64,000 nt of DNA from Oceanicaulis sp. MMSF_3324 (GTDB lineage Bacteria; Pseudomonadota; Alphaproteobacteria; Caulobacterales; Maricaulaceae): assembly GCF_030733545.1 (NCBI RefSeq), contig NZ_JASHIU010000001.1:248001-312000 (forward strand), written 5' to 3'. The translations under genes and the position numbers were made by a program. The notes beneath the pieces were generated by a model, which did not search any database, had not been told where the DNA came from, and saw only the letters and a list, made by a program, of their open reading frames with translations. This document shows positions 17,512-26,766 of the stretch, one piece after another. Position 1 is the first letter of the stretch. Each line of letters opens with the position of its first letter.

Positions 17512-18121
17512 GGGGATCAGGGGGTATGACGATACAGCCCGGCTGGCAAGTCTGGCCGCGCGGCTCGACGGCCCGCGCGGCTTGCTTCCGGCCCTGTTCT
17601 GCCTGACCGATCCGAAACGCACGCCGGATCTGATTGGACTGGCGCACGCCCTGCCGCCGGCGGCAGGCCTGATCATCCGCACATTCGGCCAGCCCGCGAT
17701 TCAGGATCAAACCCCCGAACTGGTCGCTATACGCCAAGCCAAAGGCGGTCTGTGCCTGGTCTCGGCCGATCCCGAACTCGCGCACAGCAGCGGAGCAGAT
17801 GGCGTGCACTGGCCCGAACGCTGGTTGACCCGGACTCATGTCAGGGCGTCTGACGGCCTGATCTCCACCAGCGCCCATTCACCCATGGCCCTGCGTCGGG
17901 CGCAGCGCCTTGCCGATGTCGTTCTGGTGTCTGCAGTCTTTCCATCCAACAGCGCCAGCGCCGGACGCCCGATGGGACCGTTCCGACTGGCCGCGCATGC
18001 CGGGCGCAGCCGAAAGCCTGTCTATGCCTTGGGCGGCATCAACACACGCACAATCAAACGTTTGAAAAATTTGGGAATATCAGGCGCAGGCGCGGTCGGC
18101 GCACTGACCGGAGAGCGGTAA
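17510..18121 (+). CDS. Thiamine-phosphate-synthase-like (ThiE/TenI) TIM-barrel protein
   Basis: 203-residue protein with the ThiE/TenI pattern: FCLTDPKRTPDL near residue 30, GADGVHWPERWL near 95, STSAHSPMALRRAQRLADVVLVSAVFPSNSASAG in the middle, and C-terminal PVYALGGINTRTIKRL. Some diphosphate-binding positions of true ThiE look altered, so a TenI-like or ThiE paralogue role is as likely as thiamine phosphate synthase. ATG 17510 overlaps the divergent yggS start codon; AAAGG lies upstream within yggS. Confidence 0.78.
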   Translation: MGIRGYDDTARLASLAARLDGPRGLLPALFCLTDPKRTPDLIGLAHALPPAAGLIIRTFGQPAIQDQTPELVAIRQAKGGLCLVSADPELAHSSGADGVHWPERWLTRTHVRASDGLISTSAHSPMALRRAQRLADVVLVSAVFPSNSASAGRPMGPFRLAAHAGRSRKPVYALGGINTRTIKRLKNLGISGAGAVGALTGER

Positions 18122-18125
18122 AGGC

Positions 18126-18689
18126 CTAGAAACGGAAAGCGGATTCAAACCGGATTTCCGGCGCCTTGTCTTCACCGTCTTCACCGAAGACCCGCTCTTC
18201 GGGCGAAGTGAAGCGCACTTCACCGCCAAAGCGGAAATGTTCGGAGAACTCGTAGAACGCCCCAGCGCTGAAATCCTGCAGATCCACACCTTGGGCGCCG
18301 CGCGCCGGTGCGGCATAGCCCAGGGTCACGCCCCAGCGGTCGCCGGCTTGCAGCTGGAACTGATCTGAGGGTTGCGCCCAGACAGATCGGGATTCAGACG
18401 GCGCAAGGGTGAAGCGCTCATACCAAGGCAGCGCGGATGCCGAACCGCGATCTTCAAGGATCACGGCGCGCTCTGGCGCATTGACGGCGTTATCGGCCAC
18501 ACCCGGATTCGCATCCAGAGTTTCAAAATTGCGCAGGGACAGCGTGAACGGTTCAAGCACCGGCGCCAGGCTGGCGCCGCCGGTCAGCGCGAATGCATTG
18601 TCCTGGCCGGACTCCTGCGCAAACGCCGTACCCCCAACGCAGAGCGCGCCGGTGCACAGCAGTGTCGCAAGAAGCGTGTTGATACGCAT
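18126..18689 (-). CDS. Small periplasmic protein, NtrZ-like
   Basis: 187-residue exported protein: signal peptide at 1-24 ending TAFAQ, then a low-complexity mid section, and a conserved-looking C-terminal part with DRWGVTLGYAAP, FSAGAFYEFSEHFRFGGEVRF and final RFESAFRF. This C-terminal beta-repeat pattern resembles the NtrZ family of Caulobacterales, periplasmic regulators of the NtrY kinase. The match is from memory of the motif, so the name is tentative. It is co-directional with the porin-like gene upstream. Confidence 0.6.
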   Translation of the reverse strand: MRINTLLATLLCTGALCVGGTAFAQESGQDNAFALTGGASLAPVLEPFTLSLRNFETLDANPGVADNAVNAPERAVILEDRGSASALPWYERFTLAPSESRSVWAQPSDQFQLQAGDRWGVTLGYAAPARGAQGVDLQDFSAGAFYEFSEHFRFGGEVRFTSPEERVFGEDGEDKAPEIRFESAFRF

Positions 18690-18787
18690 TAGCCCATCCA
18701 GACAAGTTCACAATTAGATATAGCCCAGCCATGTGACGCATGTAAGGCGCCCAAACCCCTCAGCACGCAAAATCCGTAAGGTGCGTG

Positions 18788-19969
18788 TCAAAAACGCAAC
18801 CCTGTCTCTACAAGGAGTTGGACGCTGTTCCGCTCCATTCCCGCAGTCTCTTCGCGCACTCCCATGACACCCGCCCCCAGAACGCCCCGGGCGCCCACCA
18901 GTCGGGACGCACCCAGCATGAGGCTGCGGCTTTCGGACTGCACCAGATCACTGCGGCCATACCCCAACTCCAGCCCGTAGGCCCAGTCGCCCTGCTCATA
19001 GGTCAAGTCGAAGCCCAGACTGTGATAATCGGCGTCCTGATAGCCGTCTGACCCGGTCAGACCCGACACGCTGACGGTCAGATCACCGGCCTGTCGGACC
19101 AGGTCCGCCCTGACGAGCCATGGATCATCAAACACAGCCGAGACAGGTCCCGAGGCCGATGCGGTCTCATAGCCCAGAGCTGCGCTCCAGCGGACGCCGG
19201 AGTTCGGGATGCGTCGATCGAAGCTGGCGGCGAGCGACCACACCGATTTCAGATCGGCCCGCAAGACCGCAGGACCGGCGGGATGGCAGTGCTGCGCGCA
19301 CGGATCCGATTGCGGGGCATAAGATGCCGACACTCTGAATCCGATAATGCGCTGGCTTTGAACAGAAACACCCGTCGCACCGTCAGCCAGGCTCAACTGC
19401 GTGTCCGCCATATTCAGACCTGTCGGGTCTAGCGGTCCGCTATGCGCCCGGCTCAGACGGAATGCATGGAGCGGTTGGGAGGCTTCCTGCACGGCCGCAG
19501 TTTCGCCCGGTCCGGCCCGAAGTTTCACCCAGCGAGTTTGCAGGTAAACTTGGGCTTTTTCGAGCAGAATGCGTGAACTGGCTTCGTCCAGACCCGGATC
19601 TGACGAGTATCCGGTCAAAAGGCCCGCCAGGGGTCGGCCATTGGCTTGCGGCCCCGTCAGACCGGGTCGGGCCAATCCGCGCCGGCCATCCCCTGTCGTC
19701 AGACGCACACGGCCTTCAACCCCGTAGCGCCAGCCTTGCTCGGTAAGCGTTTCCGTGGCGCCCCGCAAAACAATGTCAGCATAAGGTCCATCGGCCGGTG
19801 CATGGGACTCGCCAATCCCGACGAGCAGATCTAGATCCGCTTCGAATTCGAGCTCAGTCTCATCAAGTAAACTGGAAATCTGGGGCGCGCTTTGGCCCCA
19901 TGCTGTCGGCGCGGCCACGAGCCCGCCTGAGAAGACGCAAGAAATCAGCGTCTTACGGAAACAGGTCAT
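18788..19969 (-). CDS. Putative outer-membrane porin-like beta-barrel protein
   Basis: 393-residue protein with a signal peptide (about 1-25, ending AWGQ) and alternating hydrophobic strands characteristic of a beta-barrel, for example SVWSLAASFDRRI, WSAALGYETA and DLTVSVSGLTG. It ends in Phe (LLVETGLRF), the signature of BAM substrates. Sequence resembles general alphaproteobacterial porins but no specific family is recognised. The 251 bp between it and the DUF3576 gene (19970-20220) hold no gene I can support and presumably carry divergent promoters. Confidence 0.75.
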   Translation of the reverse strand: MTCFRKTLISCVFSGGLVAAPTAWGQSAPQISSLLDETELEFEADLDLLVGIGESHAPADGPYADIVLRGATETLTEQGWRYGVEGRVRLTTGDGRRGLARPGLTGPQANGRPLAGLLTGYSSDPGLDEASSRILLEKAQVYLQTRWVKLRAGPGETAAVQEASQPLHAFRLSRAHSGPLDPTGLNMADTQLSLADGATGVSVQSQRIIGFRVSASYAPQSDPCAQHCHPAGPAVLRADLKSVWSLAASFDRRIPNSGVRWSAALGYETASASGPVSAVFDDPWLVRADLVRQAGDLTVSVSGLTGSDGYQDADYHSLGFDLTYEQGDWAYGLELGYGRSDLVQSESRSLMLGASRLVGARGVLGAGVMGVREETAGMERNSVQLLVETGLRF

Positions 19970-20220
19970 AACTCGTGGCCTCGCCGAACGGCCCCGTCCC
20001 CCCGGACGTGCCCCTGTTTTCTCCGACTATCTCACCCGAACCGTCAAGCTGGCTGCACCGATCTGGCCGCAGAACTGGATATTTGTGACATGAAAACAAC
20101 AGCTGTTCCTCTCAGAGCGCCAGCCTGAAGACTGGCGTCATCGCACCGGCATGGTATAGAGCAATAAGACAAAGACGCGTCGGAAACCGGCGCAGAACTG
20201 CTTGGCCGGGAGCCGCCTAT

Positions 20221-20703
20221 ATGTTGTTTCGCCGATTGATCACCCCGTTCGCCGTCGCTGCCTGCGTTTTGAGCCTGGCCGCTTGCGCCTCGCGCGGCGA
20301 CGCCTCCCAGGATCGTGGCCTTCTGGGCGGCGTGTTTGGCGGTGGCGGCGGCCAGGTCAGCGACGCCCCCGAGGCGGGCATTGGCGTGAACAGCTTCCTG
20401 TGGCGTTCGTCACTCGAAGTGCTGTCCTTCATGCCGCTGTCCGAAGTGGACCCGTTTGGCGGCGTCATCATCACCGACTGGTACGCCAACCCGGAAATCC
20501 AGAACGAGCGCTTCAAGGCAACCATCTACATTCTCGACACCCGTCTGCGAGCGGACGCCCTGTCGGTCCAGCTGTTCAAGCAGGTCCGCTCTGAAAGCGG
20601 CGACTGGGTTGACGCCGAGGTTGATCCCGCCACCCGCATCCAGGTCGAGAACGCCATTCTCACCCGCGCTCGCCAGCTGCGCATCCAGACCATCCAGGAC
20701 TAA
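20221..20703 (+). CDS. DUF3576 lipoprotein
   Basis: Envelope lipoprotein of 160 residues: signal peptide with lipobox LAAC (Cys about residue 22), a short linker rich in Gly/Asp, then the DUF3576 domain (GVNSFLWRSSLEVLSFMPLSEVDPFGGVIITDWY). In many alphaproteobacteria this gene precedes leuS and lptE. Here lptE follows directly after 9 bp and leuS is absent. Biochemical role unknown; the lptE-holA linkage hints at an envelope function. Confidence 0.9.
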   Translation: MLFRRLITPFAVAACVLSLAACASRGDASQDRGLLGGVFGGGGGQVSDAPEAGIGVNSFLWRSSLEVLSFMPLSEVDPFGGVIITDWYANPEIQNERFKATIYILDTRLRADALSVQLFKQVRSESGDWVDAEVDPATRIQVENAILTRARQLRIQTIQD

Positions 20704-20712
20704 GCGCCGGCG

Positions 20713-21216
20713 ATGATGTCCCTGCGCTCCTCCCTGATTCGTGCAAGCGTTCTGGCGCTGGCGCTGGTCGGGCTGTCCGCCTGCGGCTTCCAGCCGCTTT
20801 ATGGCGGCGCCGGCTTCAGCCAGCTGCCCGGCGTTGAAATCAGTCGGGGCCAGGAGCGCGTGGATTATCTGATCGCGGATTCCCTGCGCGATTTTCTTGG
20901 TGATGGGCGCAGTCCCTATCACCTGGCGTTGGTCAGTGAGACCGAACAGAATTCGCTCGGGCTCAGCGCAACCGGCATCGCCCGGCAATATGCCCTGGTC
21001 ATCACGACGGACTATACCCTGACCAATGCCAGCGGAGCCGTGATCGCCGAGGGCCAGCTGCGCGAAGAATCCCTGTTTGACGCCGGCTCGGATCCGTACA
21101 CGCTGGTCTCTGGCGCGTCCAACGCCGAGGAACAGGCGGCTGAAGCCATGGCGGAACGTCTGGTGCGGGAGATCGCCGTCGCGCTGCGCCAGCGCGAGGC
21201 GACCAGCAACCCGTGA
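20713..21216 (+). CDS. lptE: LPS-assembly lipoprotein LptE
   Basis: Outer-membrane lipoprotein that plugs the LptD barrel during LPS export. 167 residues with signal peptide and lipobox LSAC directly followed by the hallmark GFQPLYG. The rest is the mixed alpha/beta LptE fold. The neighbouring holA starts with GTG overlapping its stop (GTGA), the same order as in other alphaproteobacteria. Confidence 0.92.
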   Translation: MMSLRSSLIRASVLALALVGLSACGFQPLYGGAGFSQLPGVEISRGQERVDYLIADSLRDFLGDGRSPYHLALVSETEQNSLGLSATGIARQYALVITTDYTLTNASGAVIAEGQLREESLFDAGSDPYTLVSGASNAEEQAAEAMAERLVREIAVALRQREATSNP

Positions 21217-22259
21217 AGCTGAAGACCCGGGACGCAGACCGCGCTCTGGCCCAGCCAGACGGCTCCTACACGGTATATCTGATCTATGGGCCAGACGGCG
21301 GCATGGTGCGCGAACGCGCTGATATGCTCAGCAAGGCCTTGGTCAAGGATCCCGATGACCCTTTTTGCGTCACACGGCTGACGGATGACGACATCAAGGC
21401 TGACCCGGCCGCCCTGGCCGATGCGCTCGCCGCCCTGTCGATGACCCGCGATCCACGACTGGTTCGCCTGCGCCTGTCAGGGGATTCCGCACCCGTTGCG
21501 AAGCTGATTACCGAAGTGGATGAAGGGGTGACGCCTTCAGAAGCCACTTTGGTCATTGAATCGGGCGATCTGAAGAAGACCTCGAAGCTGCGCAAGGCGG
21601 CCGAAGACGGCAAACGCACGCTCGCTGCCCCGTGCTATGCTGACAACGCCCGCGATCTCATCGGACTGGCCGAAGACATGTTTCGCGCCGAGAATCTGTC
21701 TCTGGATTCTGAGGCCCGCGCCATGCTGGCGCCTTTCCTGGAGGGCGATCGCGCCCTGGCGCGCAGCGAGATCGAGAAGCTGATCCTCTATAAGGGTCTC
21801 GCCAGCCAGCGCGAGGGGGATTCTGACGTCATCACGCGCCAGGACATCGCCGATATCTCCGCTGTGGGCTCGGAAGCGGCCATGGACCAGATCCTGGACC
21901 CAGCCCTGGGCGGGGATGTGAGGGCGGCTGATGCAGCCTATGCACGTGGCCTGTCCGCCGGGCTCAACCCGGTGGGTATCCTTCGCGGGCTCCAGAGACG
22001 CATTGACCAGTTTGACACCTTCCATTCCGGAGGTGGCGATGCCGGCGCCCTGGCGCGAGCAGGCGCGCCGCGCTTTGGCCCCCCTGCCGACCAGTTCAAG
22101 CGTTCAGCCAAACTCTGGACCGGCCGTCGATTGGATCAGGCTCGTAAATACGCCTTCGACGCCGAGCGCGCCGTGAAGCGCTCCGGCGCCCCGGCTGAAG
22201 CCATTGTCGGCGACCTGATCTTGCGCCTGGCGCGGGCGGCCGCGCAGGCGCGTCGATAA
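21213..22259 (+). CDS. holA: DNA polymerase III subunit delta
   Basis: Clamp-loader delta subunit, 348 residues. The N-terminal domain has YLIYGPDGGMVRERADMLSKAL at about 20-41, and the central AAA-like region contains TLVIESGDLKKTSKLRKAAED. The C-terminal collar region is helical. It starts with GTG, overlapping the lptE stop. It converges on parB; a large inverted repeat at 22298-22347 separates them. Confidence 0.93.
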   Translation: MKLKTRDADRALAQPDGSYTVYLIYGPDGGMVRERADMLSKALVKDPDDPFCVTRLTDDDIKADPAALADALAALSMTRDPRLVRLRLSGDSAPVAKLITEVDEGVTPSEATLVIESGDLKKTSKLRKAAEDGKRTLAAPCYADNARDLIGLAEDMFRAENLSLDSEARAMLAPFLEGDRALARSEIEKLILYKGLASQREGDSDVITRQDIADISAVGSEAAMDQILDPALGGDVRAADAAYARGLSAGLNPVGILRGLQRRIDQFDTFHSGGGDAGALARAGAPRFGPPADQFKRSAKLWTGRRLDQARKYAFDAERAVKRSGAPAEAIVGDLILRLARAAAQARR

Positions 22260-22297
22260 AGCGTTATAGATCAGCTGTTTATATGAAAACGGCCCTG

Positions 22298-22347
22298 AGA
22301 GCGCCTGAAATCTCCAGCAGCGTATCCGCCTAGGCTTCAGGCGCTCT
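22298..22347 (-). terminator. Terminator of the mnmE-parB operon side
   Basis: AGAGCGCCTGAA at 22298-22309 pairs perfectly with 22336-22347 (12 bp, extended by two more pairs past a mismatch) around a 26-base loop. Read on the minus strand it is followed by GGCCGTTTTCAT, consistent with termination downstream of parB; on the plus strand no T-run follows. Confidence 0.6.
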
Positions 22348-22367
22348 GAGACGCGGTGGTTCTGCGC

Positions 22368-23303
22368 TTAAAACGCGCCGGATCCGCTCTGGCTCAGCCG
22401 CCGACACACATCATCGAGCTGCTCCAGGCTCCCGAACTTCACACGCAGCTCGCCTTGTTCGCCCTTCGCCTTGATCTCGACAGCCAGCCCCAGGCGCGAA
22501 GACAAGTCCGCTTCCAGAGCCCGTGTATCAGCATCCTTGGTCTGGGACGCGCCAGAAGACGCCTTGCGTTCAGGCGCACCGCCACCTGATGCATGACGCG
22601 CCAAGGCCTCGGCCGCGCGGACGGACAAGCCGTCACGAACAATCTGCTCTGCCAGTGCTTCGGGATTGGGCGCCGTGGCGATGGCCCGGGCATGGCCGGC
22701 GCTGATCGCGCCCTGCTCGAGATAGGCCAGAACCGCTTTCGGCATCGCCAGAAGACGCAGCGTGTTCGCCACATGGGCGCGTGACTTGCCCACGGCCTTC
22801 GCCACCTCTTCCTGGGTATGACCGAAGGTTTCCACCAGCTGACGGAAGGCGCGCGCTTCTTCAACCGGGTTGAGATCGGCGCGCTGGACGTTCTCGACGA
22901 TCGCGATTTCCAAGGTCTCGCGATCGGTTAGCTCACGAACCAGACACGGCGCTTCATGCAGCTGGGCCCGCTGGGCCGCGCGCCAGCGCCGCTCGCCGGC
23001 GACAATCTGGTAGCGCTCGGTCTGACCGGGCATGGGCCGCACCAGGATCGGCTGTAGCAGACCCTTGGTGGCGATGGACTCCGCCAGCTCCGCCAGATCG
23101 CTCTCGGTGAACACCTTGCGCGGCTGATCCGGATTGGGCTCGATCAGTTCGATCGGCAGGGTCTGAACCCCGTTGCGATTGGCGCTTGAACGCTGGGCGT
23201 TGCTGGTGTCCGCGCGAATGGCTTCGGCTTCTTCCCCCTCGCCCAGCAAGGCGGATAGGCCACGACCCAGGCCGCGGCTGTGTTTGCGATCGTCTGCACT
23301 CAT
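22368..23303 (-). CDS. parB: Chromosome partitioning protein ParB
   Basis: CTP-dependent clamp that loads at parS and drives origin segregation with ParA. 311 residues: N-terminal ParA-binding segment with RGLGRGLSALLG at 11-22, the ParB/Srx CTPase domain with PNPDQPRKVF and ERRWRAAQRA (about 55-110), the helix-turn-helix with HTQEEVAKAVGKSRAHVANTLRLL near 155, and a C-terminal dimerisation domain. It overlaps parA by 4 bp. Three perfect parS palindromes lie within 4 kb in the same operon. Confidence 0.97.
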   Translation of the reverse strand: MSADDRKHSRGLGRGLSALLGEGEEAEAIRADTSNAQRSSANRNGVQTLPIELIEPNPDQPRKVFTESDLAELAESIATKGLLQPILVRPMPGQTERYQIVAGERRWRAAQRAQLHEAPCLVRELTDRETLEIAIVENVQRADLNPVEEARAFRQLVETFGHTQEEVAKAVGKSRAHVANTLRLLAMPKAVLAYLEQGAISAGHARAIATAPNPEALAEQIVRDGLSVRAAEALARHASGGGAPERKASSGASQTKDADTRALEADLSSRLGLAVEIKAKGEQGELRVKFGSLEQLDDVCRRLSQSGSGAF

Positions 23304-24136
23304 GCCGGGGTCAGCGCGTCAGCTGCGCGCCGCTCCTGTTTGACCACTTCGCTGGCGAGTTTGAGATACGCCTGCGCGCCGGCGCATTCGAGATCATACA
23401 GGAGAACCGGCTTGCCAAAGCTTGGCGCTTCGGAGACGCGCACATTGCGCGGTATGACCGTGTCATACACCTTGTCGCCAAAATGGTCGCGAACATCGGC
23501 CGCCACCTGGGATGACAGGTTATTGCGGCGGTCATACATTGTCAGAACAACCCCTTGAATTTCCAAGGATTTGTTGAGGTTGCCGCGCACAAGATCAATG
23601 GTGCGCATGAGCTGGGTCAGACCTTCCAGCGCAAAGAACTCCGTCTGCAGCGGCACCAGCACGGAATCCGCCGCCGTCATGGCGTTCACCGTCAGAAGGT
23701 TCAGCGACGGCGGGCAATCAATCAGGATGTAATCGCAATGCTCGCCCATGCCCGCCAGCGTGCGCCGGAAGCGATCAATCGCATGACGCAAGCGATAGGA
23801 GCGCCGCGGCGCGTCTGACAGCTCAAGCTCCGCACCCGACAGATCCACGTCGGACGGGATGATCGCAAGGCCCGGCACGTCCGTATCGATCAGGGCGTCC
23901 TGCAGCGGACGCTCGCCAACCAGAACATCGTAGGATGTCGCGCGACGGTCAGCGCGTACAACACCAAGCCCCGTGGAGGCATTGCCCTGGGGATCCAGAT
24001 CCAGAACCACAACCCTTTGGCCAATCGCGGCCAAAGCCGTCGCCAGATTGATAGCGGTCGTGGTCTTGCCCACGCCCCCCTTCTGGTTCGCCACAGCAAT
24101 GACCTTGGGCGGCGCGATGCGGGATTCTTCAGACAC
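23300..24136 (-). CDS. parA: Chromosome partitioning ATPase ParA
   Basis: Walker-type ATPase that segregates the origin region. 278 residues with the deviant Walker A motif KGGVGKTTT at about 19-27 (signature lysine present), Walker B DYILIDCPPSLNLLTVNAM near 135-153, and a DNA-binding arginine-rich C-terminal part. It overlaps parB downstream and rsmG upstream by a few bases, so the block is one operon. Confidence 0.97.
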   Translation of the reverse strand: MSEESRIAPPKVIAVANQKGGVGKTTTAINLATALAAIGQRVVVLDLDPQGNASTGLGVVRADRRATSYDVLVGERPLQDALIDTDVPGLAIIPSDVDLSGAELELSDAPRRSYRLRHAIDRFRRTLAGMGEHCDYILIDCPPSLNLLTVNAMTAADSVLVPLQTEFFALEGLTQLMRTIDLVRGNLNKSLEIQGVVLTMYDRRNNLSSQVAADVRDHFGDKVYDTVIPRNVRVSEAPSFGKPVLLYDLECAGAQAYLKLASEVVKQERRAADALTPA

Positions 24137-24767
24137 GGGCTAGCCCCCTGATTTCAAGAATAGCGGCCTCGGGCGATGTACGGCTCGGCAAGACCTCGAC
24201 ATCAAAGGTCCAGCTTTTCCGCGCCTCGGTCAATTCCTCTTTATAGCGTGCGCCCTTGGGAAGCAGGGCGACTGCCCCCTTATCCACAAAAGGATGAACG
24301 TAACCGAGCAATTTACCAAGTGGCGCCATGGCGCGCGCGGTGACCACATCGACCTCGGGGACAGGATGGATCGATTCCACCCGCTCCGCACGTGCAATCG
24401 CCGGAGCCTTGGTTTCCTGTATGACCTGGTTCACGAAGGCCATTTTCTTGGCCACCGAGTCCACCATCAGGACATGACCCTCACCGTGATGGCGTTCCAT
24501 GAGGGCAAACGCAATGGCCAGACCGGGAAAACCGGCCCCGGCCCCGAGATCCGCCCATCGGGCGGCGTCCGGTCGCCGCTCAAACACCTGCCAGCTATCG
24601 AGGGCATGGCGATGCCAGAAATCGGTGAGCGTGCCCCGCCCCACCAGATTGGTGTGGGCGCTTGTCTCTTCCAATAGACGACGCCAGGTCTCGAACCGCT
24701 CGAGTGTTTCACGTGAAACACCGGTTTCCGCCTGAAACTGCTCAGGCCTGTAAGTTGCCGCGCTCAT
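24129..24767 (-). CDS. rsmG: 16S rRNA (guanine-527-N7)-methyltransferase RsmG
   Basis: SAM-dependent rRNA methyltransferase (formerly GidB), 212 residues. Motifs are [19 protein letters not shown] near 40, the SAM-binding [19 protein letters not shown] near 70-88, and [15 protein letters not shown] near 140. Codons for VSRET close to the N-terminus form a perfect parS site (24705-24720). Its start overlaps the end of mnmG. Confidence 0.97.
   Translation of the reverse strand: MSAATYRPEQFQAETGVSRETLERFETWRRLLEETSAHTNLVGRGTLTDFWHRHALDSWQVFERRPDAARWADLGAGAGFPGLAIAFALMERHHGEGHVLMVDSVAKKMAFVNQVIQETKAPAIARAERVESIHPVPEVDVVTARAMAPLGKLLGYVHPFVDKGAVALLPKGARYKEELTEARKSWTFDVEVLPSRTSPEAAILEIRGLARV
24705..24720. 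promoter_or_regulatory. parS site 1 (inside rsmG)
   Basis: Perfect 16-bp palindrome TGTTTCACGTGAAACA, the universal ParB-binding site. It is read by rsmG as Val-Ser-Arg-Glu-Thr. Confidence 0.95.
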
Positions 24768-26656
24768 GCCGATTGCGCTCCGGCCGTCCGACGCTTGAGA
24801 TGCGCCAACAGAGCAGTGAGCGCGCCCGGCGTGACACCCTCAATTCGCGCGGCCTGGCCCAGCGTGTCCGGAGACGCCTTGATCAGCTTTTCGCGCACTT
24901 CATTGGACAGGCCGCCAACCTCCGCATAATCGAAGCCTTGTGGGATGCGCACCCCTTCATCACGGCGGAACGCCAGAATGTCCGATTGCTGGCGATCGAG
25001 ATAACCGTGATACACGGCGTCAATCTCGATCTGCTCGGCGACGCGCGGCTTGATCGCGCCCAGTTCAGGCCAGACCCGAACCATGTCGCCCCAGGCAATA
25101 TCGGGATAGCTGAGCAAATCCATGACCGAGCGACGCTTGCCATCCTCATTGACCTTGATGCCATGACGCTTGGCTTCTGCAGGCGTCAGGCTCAAGGACG
25201 TGGCCCGCTCACGCGCTTGGGCCAGATCGGTCTGACGCTGACGCCAGTATGTTTCACGTGAAACACTCGCTGCGCCCAGAGCGATCGCTTTGTCGGTCAA
25301 TCGCTGGTCCGCATTGTCGGCCCGCAGGGTCAACCGGTACTCAGCCCGGGAGGTAAACATGCGATAGGGTTCGGTGACGCCACGGGTGATCAGGTCGTCG
25401 ATCATCACCCCGATATAGGCTTCGGAGCGGTCCAGTATGAATGGATCAGAGCCCGAGGCCTTCAAGGCGGCATTAAAGCCCGCCATCAAACCCTGCGCCG
25501 CCGCTTCCTCATAACCGGTCGTGCCATTGATCTGGCCAGCCAGGAAGAGGCCCGCCATGGCTTTGACTTCCAGCGCCGCGCTCAGTTCGCGCGGATCGAC
25601 GTAATCATATTCGATGGCGTAGCCATAGCGACGCACTTTTACATCCTCGAGCCCCGGAATGGTTTTCAGGAACGCGTCTTGAACCGCATCCGGCAGCGAG
25701 GTGGAGATTCCGTTCGGATAGACCGTGTCATCGTCCAGGCCCTCGGGCTCGAGGAAAACCTGGTGCTGATTGCGGTCGGCGAAGCGGACCACCTTGTCCT
25801 CGATGGACGGGCAATAGCGCGGGCCCCGCCCCGAGATTGCGCCGCCATACACCGCGGACTGATCAAGATTGTCGGCAATGATCTTGTGGGTCGCTTCGGT
25901 GGTGCGCGTGATCCCGCAAGCAATCTGTGGAACCGAGATCGCATCATTCAGAAAAGAGAACGGGACCGGGGTCTCGTCCGCCGCCTGCATTTCCAGCTGG
26001 TCCCAATGAATGGTCGAGCCATCAAGACGCGCTGGCGTGCCTGTCTTCAGACGACCCAGACGCAATCCCAAACCATAAAGGGTCTCGGACAGACCATTGG
26101 CCGGGGCTTCGCCATGTCGACCGGCCGGGATGCGCTCATGACCGCGATGGATCACGCCTTTCAGGAAAGTGCCCGTCGTCAGCACCACGGCGCCCGCGCG
26201 ATAGGCCCGGCCCTCCCCGTCGATGACCCCGCAGCAGCGCCCATTCTCGACAATAAGATCCTCGGCCGCCGCTTCGACAATGCTCAGATCGGCTTGTTCA
26301 GCGAGCGCCCGTTGCATGGCTTCGCGATAGAGCTTGCGATCGGACTGGGTCCGAGGGCCGCGGACCGCCGGGCCCTTGGAACGATTGAGCAGACGGAACT
26401 GGATGCCTGAAGCATCCGCCACTCGGCCCATGACGCCATCGAGCGCATCCACTTCGCGCACAAGATGTCCCTTGCCCAGACCGCCAATGGCCGGGTTGCA
26501 GGACATTTCGCCAATCGTGGAGGCTTTGTGGGTCAGCAAAAGCGTGCGGGCGCCCAGCCGCGCAGATGCGCTGGCCGCTTCACAGCCCGCATGGCCGCCG
26601 CCGATAACAATCACGTCCCAGGGCTGCGCCTGGGCTTGGGTCTGATCAAGTCTCAT
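24764..26656 (-). CDS. mnmG: tRNA uridine-5-carboxymethylaminomethyl synthesis enzyme MnmG
   Basis: FAD-binding subunit (GidA) of the MnmEG complex that modifies U34 of tRNAs. 630 residues with the FAD dinucleotide fold [21 protein letters not shown] near 15-35, the signature [22 protein letters not shown] near 52-73, and [20 protein letters not shown] near 375. The VSRET codons about residue 465 form a parS site. The stop overlaps the start of rsmG; mnmE lies 110 bp upstream on the same strand. Confidence 0.98.
   Translation of the reverse strand: MRLDQTQAQAQPWDVIVIGGGHAGCEAASASARLGARTLLLTHKASTIGEMSCNPAIGGLGKGHLVREVDALDGVMGRVADASGIQFRLLNRSKGPAVRGPRTQSDRKLYREAMQRALAEQADLSIVEAAAEDLIVENGRCCGVIDGEGRAYRAGAVVLTTGTFLKGVIHRGHERIPAGRHGEAPANGLSETLYGLGLRLGRLKTGTPARLDGSTIHWDQLEMQAADETPVPFSFLNDAISVPQIACGITRTTEATHKIIADNLDQSAVYGGAISGRGPRYCPSIEDKVVRFADRNQHQVFLEPEGLDDDTVYPNGISTSLPDAVQDAFLKTIPGLEDVKVRRYGYAIEYDYVDPRELSAALEVKAMAGLFLAGQINGTTGYEEAAAQGLMAGFNAALKASGSDPFILDRSEAYIGVMIDDLITRGVTEPYRMFTSRAEYRLTLRADNADQRLTDKAIALGAASVSRETYWRQRQTDLAQARERATSLSLTPAEAKRHGIKVNEDGKRRSVMDLLSYPDIAWGDMVRVWPELGAIKPRVAEQIEIDAVYHGYLDRQQSDILAFRRDEGVRIPQGFDYAEVGGLSNEVREKLIKASPDTLGQAARIEGVTPGALTALLAHLKRRTAGAQSA
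25250..25265. promoter_or_regulatory. parS site 2 (inside mnmG)
   Basis: Second perfect copy of TGTTTCACGTGAAACA, 545 bp from site 1, again read as Val-Ser-Arg-Glu-Thr in the host gene. Confidence 0.95.
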
Positions 26657-26766
26657 GGGTCAACTCTCGGGCGCGGGTTCGCTGCGTCGCGCCGGGGCGG
26701 CTTACATAAGGCGCCCGTTATTCGGAGTCGAGGGATTAGCCCGATTTCAGGGCCTCAATATGGCGC

